DNA of 45,232 bases. Source: Paraglomus occultum (Eukaryota > Glomeromycota > Glomeromycetes > Paraglomerales > Paraglomeraceae). Positions 1 through 10,839 of this stretch are shown here, piece by piece (position 1 is the stretch's first letter; the number at the start of each line of letters is the position of its first letter). The notes beneath the pieces were generated by a model. That model ran no database searches and was not told the origin of the DNA. It saw nothing but the letters and a program-made list of their open reading frames with translations. A program made the position numbers and the translations under genes. The stretch spans positions 1-45,232 of the forward strand of contig CAJVPJ010000096.1 in NCBI GenBank assembly GCA_910592205.1, in the 5' to 3' direction.

Positions 1-77
1 TTCTTTTTTGTGTATAGCTCGTTATAGTGTAGAAAACTGTTGGATTTTGTGTCTCCACTATAAAGAGAGCCACTGTG
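1..77. mobile_element. Right end of a pogo-type MITE/transposon
   Basis: The segment at 56-77 ends in a terminal motif reading ACTATAAAGAG followed by CACTGTG. It closely matches the right terminal inverted repeat of the complete element at 21302-21509, including the preceding TCTCCACTATA context. The left end lies outside the window. The two bases after the motif are CA rather than the TA expected for a target-site duplication, so this copy is mutated or was disturbed by later insertion. Confidence 0.55.
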
Positions 78-214
78 CAATTATTCGCGCGAGTGTCAGA
101 ATGATAACTAAAATTACGTCTTGCAAAAAAAAAAAATATTTATAAATAAAAGAGCGTTGGTACTTATATTCAATGAATAATATAAATTGCAAAATGGAAT
201 CTACTGTGTAGTCG

Positions 215-625
215 ACAACACAAATTTACCGTTGTTGTCAAAGAACTGGTATTATACCCGAAGACGATAACATGTTGATGCTGTAGCTGAAGAAGATATT
301 GAAAATACCATACAATCACTTATCACGCAGCCCAACTTAATGCAGAAGTTTGGAGAAATCCGGCATAAACGATAATGAAATTATCGCTTTAGTTTAAGCA
401 AACAGCTGAGGAAGAGTGTGACGGCAACGATGATTTATCTCTATTACCGGTGTCAAATAAAACGGCTTTAGAAAGTGTCGAAAATATATTGCGTCATTTA
501 CAACAACAGAATAACTTCAGCATAGATTGTTCGTTAGTATTAAAAATAAGAAACAAATAAGGAAGAAACAAATTGAATTTATGAAACAAACTACTCTAGA
601 TAGTTTTTTTTTTGCAAATTAAGTT
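215..625 (+). pseudogene. Pogo/Tigger-like transposase relic, C-terminal part
   Basis: Interrupted reading frames encode pieces typical of the C-terminal tail of pogo/Tigger (CENP-B-like, DDE_1) transposases. They are a CCQRTGIIPEDDN piece near 225-265, an ALESVENILRHLQQQ helix near 465-515, and a terminal KQTTLDSFF near 580-610. Several stops and frameshifts separate them. The catalytic core is missing, so this is a dead remnant. It belongs to a different copy from the relic at 1220-2235, because both would otherwise supply a C-terminus. Recognition is by remembered family motifs, not by search. Confidence 0.7.
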
Positions 626-739
626 TATTATATTTATTTAGATTACGCGATTTTGATAAGTCAGTCCTCTGCCAAAATAGCCCAGCCCACCTGGGCCGAC
701 TTATCGAGGTTGACTATGTATAGATAAATCTTGATAAAC

Positions 740-1123
740 ACAAGCGTAAACATAATTCAACACGAAATGTAAACAATTTTATTGCGGATGATAATGCTCC
801 GGTTCATACAGCAAGGGATGTTGAAAATTGGACTGCTCAAAAGCGGATTAAGGTATATTCCAATTGGCCTTCTCAATCTCTAGACCTTAACCCAATCGAA
901 CATTTATGGTGTGAACTTAAACAAGGCGCGGGAAACACTCTGTACAGCAACAAATCTTCATGAACTTGAAAAAGTACAACAAGAAGAAGGAGAAAAATTC
1001 CACCTGAAACTTATACTAAACTTATTGAAAGCATGCCACATAGAATTGAAGCATGCATTAGGAATCAAGGATGGCCTACAGAATATTAAATGTCATGTTT
1101 GTGTTAAAAAATTAAATAAATAA
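740..1123 (+). pseudogene. Tc1/mariner-like transposase relic, C-terminal part
   Basis: From about 778 one frame reads [10 protein letters not shown], then [16 protein letters not shown] near 860-910. These are the second catalytic Asp block and the Glu-containing PxxSPDLNPIEHxW block of Tc1-type DD34E transposases. A frame change follows around 911, where a short open segment continues to a stop at 1121-1123 and corresponds to the C-terminal helices. The N-terminal DNA-binding domain and the first Asp are absent. No flanking Tc1 terminal repeats were found. Confidence 0.85.
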
Positions 1124-1219
1124 AATATTTCTTTTGTTGACCAAATACTTTTCCGAGGGTAGTGTAAGTACTCTGACAGAGGGTCATTTGTGTTTACCCA
1201 CAAATGAGTTGATGGATTG

Positions 1220-2235
1220 ATGACACGAGATAATTTGAGTAATCGCCGACGAACAATCTCGCAAAAACTGCCAGGAAAATAACATGAATTTGTATCCTTC
1301 ATATTATACCAGCGTATTCAAAATAATTATGATATAAAGTTTATTGGAAACATGGATGAAACACCACTCGTACAGTCAATATGAGTCACATTTCACTGTG
1401 ATTTTGGCTTGTATGGCTGATGAAACAAAACTACCTCTATTAATTATTTTTAAGCTCAAGAATGTTCCACGTGCAAACTTCCCCGCAGATGTATTTGTGC
1501 GAGCCAACTCTAACGGATGGATGACTGTATTTGGAGTAAACGTCCCCCTTTTTCAAACCCACGGTCACTGTTAGTTATGGATTCGTTTTCGGCATACATC
1601 TCTGATTCAGCAAAACAACATCTACTTGATCAAAAAACGGATATAGCTATAATTCCTGGAGGTTTGACATCAAGACTACAACCTCTTGACGTTGCTGTAA
1701 ACTGATCATTCAAAGCAAAGGTAAGAATCATATAATCATTATTCAATAATCATAGTCCATTATTTAATATTTAATTTTTATTTAAATGAGAAAGAGATGT
1801 AACGCTTGGATGATGGATGAAGTAAGAGAATATACCCATACTGGAAAAATCAAGCAACCGTCTTATGAAACAATTGTAACATGGGTTAAAAATTCCTGGG
1901 AAGATGTCGATACAGCTTTAATCATAAGGTCATTCAAGTGCTGTGGTATTTCTGTAAAACGAGACGGGTCAGAACTTTGATTATGATCGCCTGAGCACAT
2001 CACCTAACCAAATCGTCACAATAGACGAAGAGATTGGAGGCAAGAAAACTTAAATAGTGCTGACAATTGTCAATGTTCTCACCAAGAAGATAGTGAGCAT
2101 TCTTCGAGCACGATGACGCTGGAAAATAATTCATTTGCGGACAACTGTATAACCATCGACGAGCAAATCGGTGACAATTATTATGACGAGAACGAACTGA
2201 ATTATATAAAACAGAAAAGTATACCTCGTTAAATG
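1220..2235 (+). pseudogene. Tigger/jerky-type DDE_1 transposase relic
   Basis: A multi-frame remnant runs from a helix-turn-helix tail (RRRTISQKLPGK near 1240) through the first catalytic Asp block (GNMDETPL near 1345). It continues with FKLKNVPRANFPADVFVRA near 1450-1510, the second Asp block (SLLVMDSFSAYI near 1570), and IIPGGLTSRLQPLDV near 1650-1695. After a roughly 80 bp interruption it ends with WMMDEVREYT and SFKCCGISVKRDG (1786-1975). The acidic stretch to about 2230 may be the old C-terminal tail. At least four stops or frameshifts make it non-functional. The order and spacing of blocks fit pogo/Tigger transposases that are abundant in Glomeromycotina genomes. Confidence 0.85.
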
Positions 2236-2240
2236 TCAAT

Positions 2241-2668
2241 TCAAGATTGATGCGTGTTGGTATTCATAAGTGTAATTACGATCGGAACGTTGAATAAAAA
2301 AAAAGTCGTGGGAGCTGATGCTGACCAAGTTAAAGAATAGAATTTGATCAACCAATGAAAAGTCAACTGAGAAAAACTAACCGAAAATTTGAAAATGAGG
2401 TTTCAGCATCAGCCGCAAAACTTTAATAATTACGTATTTCAGAGTAAGTCGAAAAAAAATTGTAATAGGCCTCGGTATTATACAACCAGACATTACGCTA
2501 TTGCATTAATAATTCGTTCCCCGGTAAATTATCAAAAGATATAGCCGGAATTACTATTGTTGTTATAATTATAGTCATACCCCAAAAATTTGATCGAGAA
2601 TTTAGCGTAGTTTAAGTTATGTCGATCACTTGATTGTTGATAATCATTCTGAGCTTTTTTTATTAAAC
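2241..2668. other. Intergenic, upstream of OPA3
   Basis: AT-rich spacer between the transposon graveyard and the OPA3 start codon. I see no coding frame, RNA gene or clear TATA element. It presumably holds the OPA3 promoter. Confidence 0.5.
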
Positions 2669-3531
2669 ATGAGTTCACTGAAGCTAGCCACGTTATTCGC
2701 ACGAACATTAGCCAAACCAATTGCCAATAGTATAAAAGTATGTAATTGCAATATAATATTACGAATCATCGGCCCTCATTTTCATGAAATAATAAATAAT
2801 TCTACTTTCTACTATAAGGAATATAGCAAAAGCCACCCACGATTTAGAAAAGCATGCATCAGCTTTGCCCAGGTTCACTTTTTTTTTTCATTCCCAACAC
2901 ACATTCTTCATCTATGGTTAACAATCACCCAACACCGAATTTAGGCAACATATCGATTGGAAATGAAATTAAAAATGAATCTTCTCGGTCAAAAGGTGGC
3001 GTCCGTTAGGCCTTTGAAAGATGCAAAGTAAGGATACGAGGAACCATTTCTTGTGAGTTCTGATGAATTAAAGTGATTAGAATTTTCTTGTGAGAGAATA
3101 TATCAAGAGATTTTGTGATTGTCTGATGAATGATTTGACGAACACAGAGCTGTGGACATGGGGGCTAATTTCCTTGGCGAAACACTGGTATTTGGTGTTG
3201 CTGCCGGATTGATCATATTTGAGCAAAGAAGGTAATTGTATTTGGCCAGTGAATTGGACCGGGCTTTAACCAAGCCTGGCACTTGCTTGCTACACGTATT
3301 TTCACTCCTAATTTATCCTTGACTTTTTCCTTGTTCGAAAAAAAAAATCAATTTTTGATTAGATCCTACAAGTCTAACAAAGATAAATATGAGGATTGTA
3401 TGAACTCGACCGAGGAGTTGAAAAAGGGTATGGAACTATTGCAAAAAGAAATAGAACAATTACGTGAGGAAAGACGGGAAGAACTCGTCCGGCTGCAAAA
3501 TGACTTGGAGAAAATACGCGCGAAAAATTAA
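2669..3531 (+). CDS. OPA3: OPA3-like mitochondrial protein, five exons
   Basis: Exons 2669-2737, 2819-2872, 2945-3027, 3148-3231 and 3363-3531 join to 459 nt (152 residues), with all phases consistent. The N-terminus (MSSLKLATLFARTLAKPIAN, residues 1-20) followed by HPRFRKACISFAQ is the hallmark of OPA3-family proteins. A hydrophobic segment ETLVFGVAAGLIIFE (about residues 78-92) and a C-terminal Glu/Lys-rich coiled coil (about 98-150) complete the usual architecture and length. OPA3 proteins associate with mitochondrial membranes and affect organelle shape and lipid metabolism in animals; the fungal role is poorly defined. Intron ends: GTATGT...AAG, GTTCAC...TAG, GTAAGG...CAG and GTAATT...TAG. 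It converges with the CFAP410-like gene, stops 419 bp apart. Confidence 0.9.
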
Positions 3532-3950
3532 AAAATTTATTGAAATGATGATTTCCCAAACGATAGAGAATGTGAAAGGGGTGATTTCTCTTCTGGGCGA
3601 AAATAATTTAGACTGGGTGGTGGAAATGAAAGACGAGAAAGAAAATTAAGAGGAGATGCGAATATGACCAAGTTATACATAAATCATCATTCTAGTTTGA
3701 TAGACGGATAAATTACAATGTACCGTGTGTGGAGATAAATCTTTGAATCAGCAAAAGGAATAATAGTATATATACAAATTATATAAAATATTCTAAGTTC
3801 TAAATAACATTAGGTGTTTAATGAATTAATTTACCAAGTTAATAAATACTCGTAATAATAGCAATTAGTAATGTCTAATTAATTACGTAAATATGGCATT
3901 ATATCCCCCCCCCCCACCCTTTCCATGTTACTATATTTTCCGTTCCATGA
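3532..3950. other. Convergent 3' spacer
   Basis: Shared 3' region of OPA3 (+) and the CFAP410-like gene (-). An open stretch to 3649 follows the OPA3 stop in another frame and is most likely 3' UTR. An 11-base run of C lies at about 3905-3915. Confidence 0.5.
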
Positions 3951-5816
3951 TTAGCTTGGTTGTCCTTGTTTGTTTAGTATAATAAGCCGGAGTTTACGCT
4001 GAACAGTCAAAATTTCTTTGTCTGACAAATCGTCCAATAACGCCAGAACTGCCGTCAAAGCATTCGACTATAAGAGTGAAAATTTAAACTTAGCCATCAT
4101 TTTCAACAACGTGCCGTAACCCCGTTCGTCTGCTTTTTTATCAATCATCGTTCTTAAAAAACGTGAAACTCTCTCCTCATCCTAACGCCCCTTCCGCCAC
4201 TTTTCCTCTCGCACGTTACCTGTGTCTTGCCTTTCTTGCTTTCAAGCACGTCATCATCGTAATCAACTTTGGGTTCAGGCGTTCTAGAAAGACTCCTACT
4301 CATTTCCCCGCCAACCATTAAAGACCTTGCTTTCCCATTCAAACTCGTATCGTCCACCACAACGATCGGTGACATTGCTCTTTTCAATTCATTAACATCT
4401 GGGGTACGCGCTCCCCTGCTACTGCGTTCACTAACCGCTGGAGACTGTGCTCCAAGTCTACCTCGAACATCCACTGGTGTCTGCCTACCCGATCTAACTG
4501 GAGCAGGAGATAACGACCTTTTCGGTGACATAATTCCGGTAGGCGTTTTTGCACCAGTCGTTATTTTTTGCCGAGGCGGCGTTCTGACACCAGCTGAGAG
4601 CGCTGGAGATTGTGATCGAGATATGGGAGTTCGAGTTGGCGAATGGGTGATGGACCGAGTCAACGGTGTCGAATGTTGGAGAGACGAGGGTGATTTCGAC
4701 AGTGATTTCTCTGCCAAGAGTAGTGACGAGCGGGTTAGTCGTGATCGAGTAGTAGGTATTTTAGAAAGATTTTTGCTTATTTCAATGTCGGACCCTCTCA
4801 AAGATTGTGTCTTTGTATTTCCAACATCGACTGCTTTTGACGTAATTTGTTTAGACTTGATCGTAGTTGGTGGTATAAGAACGTTTGTTATAGAGTTGTT
4901 GAGATTTATATTCGAGTATAGTCTTTCGTTCCTTTCATTGTCCGATGACGATGATCTGCTGAATGATTGTTTTGTTTTGATGAGTGGTTTGCGACGTGGT
5001 TTGATTGAGATTGATGCGTTCATTGATGCAAAAACTTCTTCGTCGTCGACATCTATTGTAAAAACAATAGTGTTAGATATTGGGGATGGATAACTGTTTT
5101 CACGAGGAATGTCAAATAGGTTGATGTATGATTCTTGTTACGAGTGTACCTTGGTGATCTAACTGCCTGAGCCATGGTAGATAACTAAGAACTGTATATC
5201 TGTATTGCTCATAGTCCTCTGAACATGGGTTGTCACAAAGCCATAATATTTCTAGTTTACGTAATGATGTCAGGTACTTCACTTGATTTATGTCGGATAT
5301 ATAATTTTTGCGTAAATATAGTTCTACACAAAACAGACAAGTAACGAGAGGTAAGAAGAAGTAGTCCTAACAGCTTTTTTGCCATTGCGTTGTGACGTGT
5401 GATAACCGTTCTAACCACATACCGGTTAAATTCTTGCCTAGAGATAGGTACAGATCGAGCCCATAATTTACGTTGTGAATAAACTAGTTGAATGTAATGC
5501 TATAGCAGATAATACTTGAAAGGTTTTAACTCACATTCCGATAGTTCATCTAACGCTGTCAAATTATTAACACTGGTTGGGAATGTAACAAAAAGAGCAT
5601 TCTTTAATACCAATATAGATGAGCATAAACTTGAATCCATGTTCAATAGTTTTATTATACAATATCTGACCTCAAACTTAACACTTCGAGGTTAGGACAC
5701 TTCTTCAATAAACTAACGTTCACCAGCTCGCAGCCCCACAGATTCAGATTCTTAATGTCAGCCAGTGACTTTGCGCTCGTTTTACTGAATATCAAATCTT
5801 TTGTCAATATCGACAT
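3951..5816 (-). CDS. CFAP410: CFAP410/C21orf2-like leucine-rich-repeat protein, six exons
   Basis: Minus-strand exons 5816-5671, 5572-5535, 5437-5423, 5323-5150, 5052-4220 and 4067-3951 sum to 1323 nt, encoding 440 residues, with every phase matching. Residues 1-124 form leucine-rich repeats: NLNLWGCELVNVSLL, NLEVLSLSVNNLTAL, NLTELYLRKNYISDI, LRKLEILWLCDNPC. They are capped by YRYTVLSYLPWLRQLD, the LRRCT-like motif. Residues 130-400 are a Ser/Pro/Arg-rich linker with many S/T-P sites. Residues 403-440 (NALTAVLALLDDLSDKEI and on) match the small helical C-terminal domain of CFAP410. Exon 3 is a 15-nt microexon completing the third repeat. Intron 4 has a CTAAC branch site near its 3' end. In animals this protein works at the ciliary base and with NEK1; here the role is unknown. 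The linker exon alone would look like an uncharacterised Ser-rich ORF. Confidence 0.85.
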
Positions 5817-7645
5817 TTGTGTCTATATATTCTATCCAGTGACGATTGCGAGCGTGTGTGTTTTCTCGACTCTATATATCTATCGCAAGTGAAACTGCGT
5901 TCAGTGGAGGCGTAGTGCTTCGCAGCGATTAAAGCGAAAAAGTACTAATAAAATCTATGTTGCGGATGCGGAAATCATATTACGTATTTACGCATAATGG
6001 CTACGCACAAGCCCATTCCCCAAACCGCCAACATAAATCATCTTCGGAGTTTCCCGTTATAGTTTTGTAATCGTCAATTTTGACATACGCATGGTTGCAC
6101 GAGACTGTCAATTTATATTTATAAATTATTTACACGCAGTAAATCATTACGGAAACGGGAAACATGGAAGAGCGGGTCTAATTATTTACACCGTCAATAA
6201 TGAGTAGACAAAAGCACGTATGTGACACGGGACATTTGCCGAAAAGTTGAGGTCATTTCCGTTGAGAAATGAATGGAAAAAGAATATATGAAATTTGTAA
6301 ATGCGTGCCACAATGACTTTTATTAGCCAATCGGAAGGACAAAAGGACAAGAGCTTAAATCTGCATGAATAAGCAATCCCTTTCTCTCTATATTGTTAAT
6401 GTCTCATGCACGTAATACACGATTTCCTAATAAAACGAATAGACAATGTCTCATCTTGCTAATAAGTTGAAAGGTTGTTTTGCAACATAATTAGTACTTT
6501 ATATACACACCCGTATAATCTTAAATGACCGATTTCATAAGTTTAATGTGAAAATAAGTGCTCTCCATGCTAATCGGAGTTATACGACGAGAACCAATTA
6601 TAAAAATTACGCTCACAAGAAAAGCTGTTATTGAATTGTGTGAAAAACTATTGGTACCAAAAGAGTTGTGGCGACCGACTTGATATTGGCTGTTGACTTT
6701 TCAATAACAGAATCAACAACTCTTTTTCTTAAACAAGATATTATTTGTTTAACGGACATGCTTGGTAATGACAGGCTTCTTTGTTATACACTGTATATGA
6801 AATGGTTATAAAAATCGGTTGCTAATCGATACTTCTATGTTAGCTAAAGCTCAAGAGGCAAAACGCGTTGAATGGGCTGACAAACACATGATTCAATAAT
6901 TCATATTTTGAAAATTAAGCATTGGTTTATAATAATAAACCGAAGCTTTTCTGAGACCAATATATCGAATAATATGACGCGACAATTTATTTAAGCTAAT
7001 AATGCCATCCATCTTTGTAAATCCCTTCCGCATATTTCTCGTCAACAACAAAATTGTTCGCAATATTCTTGTCTCTGTGAGTTAATCAATTTTATATGAC
7101 TTGGACCAATGAACAAAATACGTAGTAAGCTTATGTTGTAAGCCAATAAAGAGTAATGTTCACGGTATATGTTATGGCATTTACACCGTTTATCCGTACA
7201 TATGACTTTCCTAATACTATGTATATTTTTCGGTAGAGAAACGAAAACCTCGATAAAGCGAAGAATAATGAATGCACCAACGTCAGTCTCCAATCAGATG
7301 GCTCCCAGGAAAGTTTTTGCCTGAGGTGAATTTCTATTAGGGTATATTCTGCCTTTACGCAGATATAGACGCAAGACGACGACCACAAGCATCTAAGTCA
7401 TCAAAAATGTGGGATATCACGAATGCCAAGTAATTATAACAATTCATAAGAGAAGAGTGGAATGTAATTCTCGTCAATTCAATAAAGGATAGATGCGCAT
7501 TAAAAATGAATTTCTTGTTATTATTATCTGCTAAATGTGATGTGTTAATTTTCGCGTTCATGGCGTTCATGGGTTGTATTGGTGTTACGAAAAAATTTGC
7601 TTGTGAATTAAAAACTACAGTAATTAGCAAAATGCCTCGATACCC
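5817..7645. other. 1.8 kb intergenic region, nothing recognised
   Basis: AT-rich region between two divergently transcribed genes. Short open frames are scattered and show no recognisable family or codon structure. I saw no tRNA-like hairpin set, transposon terminus or tandem repeat. It presumably contains the promoters of the CFAP410-like gene and of kinase-TPR gene A. Confidence 0.5.
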
Positions 7646-10201
7646 ATGGAAATAACCAAAAAGGAATATAAAGAATGGCTAGAGACAAGCATACGGGACG
7701 GTTTAATCCACTGTTGGACAGAAGACGACATAACGGATCGTATACTTATAGGAATCGGGGGATATGCAGCAGTGTATAAGGCCACGTTGAAGCAGAAGAG
7801 TAGCTTTGGAATCTTTACCAAGCGCAAGGGGCGCAACCTTCTTTGCGGCATGACTGTTGCTTTGAAAGCTGGTTTTCCGGCTCTATATGGGAGTTGCGAA
7901 GAAGAGGCGCAACGAGAATTTATCAAAGAGGTTGTTATTATTTATCTTCCGTCATGCTTACCGCGTCATATTTGCATAGACCAATTCTTATGTATTGTTA
8001 TACGCTAGCTAAAGCGCTACAGGGATGCGAACAATCATCCCAACATCGTCCAGCTTTTAGGTCTATACAAAGGCATGTTAATAGACAGCAACTTTCTTAT
8101 TTAATGAAAAGGAATAACTTCTTATTATAATCCTTCACACATGCAGACGTAGATGATCGTTATCATATCGTAACTGAACTGGCTGACGGTGGAACTTTGC
8201 GTGAACACTTACAGACACACTTTGACGATATGACGTGGAAAGACAAATGCAAATTAGGTTTAGGCGTTGTCGACGGTTTGAGGTACTTGCACTCACTTGA
8301 TATTATCCATAAGGATTTGGTACTGTATTGCATACTGATTTTGTTGTAACTTAATTGATGTTATAATATTCCAATTTATTCAACAATATTTTTTTATACC
8401 ATTTACCCAGACTTCCAGTAATATTCTTATCCAATCTGGCGTTGCAAAAATAACAGATTTTGCTTTATCGGCCGTATTGAAGAAAACGACATCTTCATCA
8501 AAGAGTAAGGGGGACTCTGCAGCATATATAGATCCAGCGGCAATACGTGATCCTGAATACCAACGTGGAAGGAAATCCGATGTTTTCAGTATTGGAGTAA
8601 TATTATGGGAAATATCTAGTGGGAAAATTCCTTGTGCAGGAGCTACTCTAATTTTCGATATTATTCGGTACAGACTTCACGGCCTTCGTGATTCTCCAAT
8701 TTTTGGAACGCCTGACGAATATATCGAATTATATTCAGAATGTTGGGATGAAGACCCAGACAAGCGACCACTCTGCGAAGACGTTTATAAGAGATTAAAG
8801 AGAATTGAGTATAACGATGCATTAAATGGTTTCAGCAAATCGTTAGAAGTTAAACCGAATGACGCATGTGCATTAAGTGGAAGGGGAGCTATCTATCTTG
8901 ATCTCAAGCTGTATAATGAAGCGTTAAATGATTTCAACAAAGCATTGGTGTTGGAACCGAATGATGCATTTGCATTAAGTAAAAGAGGTGCTGTCTATTT
9001 AAAGCTAGAACAATATAACGATGCACTAAAAGATTTTAACAGATCGTTGGAAATTGAATCAAATGATGCATACGCTTTGAGTAGAAGGGGATATGTCTAT
9101 TATAACTTGAAGCAGTATAATGCCGCATTAAAAGACTTTAACAAATCATTGACGATTGAACCAAGCGATGTATGGGCATTGAGTCATAGAGGACTTGTCT
9201 ATCTCTATCTTGAGAAGTATGACAATGCATTGGATGATCTCAATAAGTCATTGGAGATTGAACCAAGTGACGCATGGGCATTGAGTCGTAGGGGACTTGT
9301 CTATCTCCACCTTAAGAGCTATGACCATGCACTGAGCAATATCAATAAATCATTGGATATCGAACCAAATAATGCATTTGCGTTAAGCAGAAGGGGAGCC
9401 ATCTATTTACGGCTGGAACTATATGACAATTCACTGAATGATTTGAACAGATCATTGGAGATTGAACCAAATAATGCAGCTGCATTAAGTATAAGGGGAA
9501 CTGTCTATCAAAAGCTTCATCAGTATGATGATGCGTTGGACGACCTCAATAAATCATTGGAGATTGAACCGAATGATGCATCTGCCTTGGGAAGTAGAGG
9601 AGCTGTTTATCTTTATCTTGAGAAGTATGATAAAGCATTGAGCGATCTCAATAAAGCATTGGATATTAAACCAAATGATGTAGATGCATTGAGAGTAAGA
9701 GGAGGTGTCTATCTTGCACTTAATTTGTACAATAAAGCATTGAGAGATTTGAGCGAATCATTGAATATTGAACCAAATGATGCATTGACATTGAGAAACA
9801 GAGGAGTTGTTTATCTTAAACTCCAAAGATATATTAATGCTTTACATGACCTCAACAAGTCATTAGAGAGTAAACCACATGATGCAGCGGCTTTGAGTAT
9901 AAGGGGAATTGTATATCAAAAGCTTAATCAGTATGACAATGCATTGCACGATCTCAGCAAATCATTGGAGACTGAGCCAAATAACCCGTTTGCATTAAGT
10001 GTAAGGGGAAATGTTTACCTTAAATGTGAACAATATGAAAATGCACTAACAGATTTGAATCGACTGTTGACAATTAAACCAAATGATGCACTTGCATTGA
10101 GAGCGAGGGGGACAGTCTATATTAAACTCAACCAACATGAAAATGCATTAAAGGATATCGATGAATCACTGGATATCAATTTAAATGGTGCGTTTACATA
10201 G
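7646..10201 (+). CDS. Kinase-TPR fusion protein A (13 TPRs, divergent kinase)
   Basis: Exons 7646-7930, 8009-8072, 8147-8319 and 8411-10201 give 770 residues. The N-terminal tyrosine-kinase-like domain shows a Gly loop IGIGGYAAVYKA, the VAIK Lys in MTVALKA, a catalytic loop IIHKDL then SSNIL (HKD instead of HRD), and DFA in place of DFG (ITDFALS). SDVFSIGVILWEI and CWDEDPDKRP (subdomains IX and XI) follow. Thirteen 34-residue TPRs plus a terminal half repeat follow, consensus QYDNALxDLNKSLEIEPNDA then LSxRGxVYLxL. Intron 2 starts with GC (8073) where the three paralogues have GT. The DFA change and the GC donor suggest a weak or inactive kinase. The sequence gives no substrate. The gene is tail to tail with paralogue B. 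Confidence 0.85.
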
Positions 10202-10839
10202 TAATAGATTAGAAAGAAAGGGATATCTATTGTATGCCTTACGCTTAGTCGGTTTATTAATACGAGTCAATTGTTCAACAACAAACGTGTATTAGTATTG
10301 ACAAGTTATAAGATGTCACGGGTTTATTTTCAGAAAGAAATTTTTTGATTATTTGTTCAGTATTTTTTAATTGGTATTCAATGATAAAATCGGTAAACGT
10401 TTTTATATCAGCAAAAGAAAACTGGCATTCATGGTTATTAAAGATGATAAAATACTTGAACGAAAACTTACGCGCAATACATTAGATATCACAGACGTTG
10501 AAAAAACAGCATTAGCAGTAATTGAACCTCCATGTTTAACGAATTTATTATAAAATATCTAACAACGCCCTCACAATTATTTTTGTCAAATAGGAATGAT
10601 CGAGACTCTTACAAGTTATTAACGAATCATTTTAGCTTCCTTATCGGCAAAGCAACTAATACCTTTCTTTCTGCGAAAGCAAGGGTATATATTACCATCC
10701 AGAAGGCTAAATTTCTTGTAACCGCCTTAATGTCCGTATCCCAACCGTACTATAATGGAACTTTCTGATCATAACTATTATTCATTGATTTAGTAGATTG
10801 ATATTTATCTACCGTTGTACAGTATTCATATTCGTTACT
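10202..10839. other. Convergent spacer between kinase-TPR genes A and B
   Basis: 638 bp between two convergent stop codons. Two small open frames (10371-10553 and 10532-10768) show no recognisable family and are probably chance. No clear TPR remnant is visible. Confidence 0.45.

Noticed and set aside
639-705. GATAAGTC...GACTTATC inverted repeat with an inner GCCCA...TGGGC stem
   Set aside because: Could be a transposon terminus or hairpin, but I found no target duplication or matching copy.
4269-5093. 274-residue plus-strand open frame
   Set aside because: It is antisense to the long Ser-rich exon of the CFAP410-like gene, whose exon model has consistent phases and recognisable domains.
5150-5175. 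ATG with good context (MAQAVRSP) as the start of a separate Ser-rich gene
   Set aside because: A phase-consistent two-exon start was possible, but the alternative frame continues the LRRCT motif (SYLPWLRQLD) and uses an intron with a CTAAC branch site, giving a known domain order.
7624-7926. Minus-strand 100-residue open frame
   Set aside because: Antisense to exon 1 of kinase-TPR gene A; no independent evidence.
10371-10768. Two small plus-strand frames between kinase-TPR genes A and B
   Set aside because: No recognisable motif; likely chance in an AT-rich spacer.
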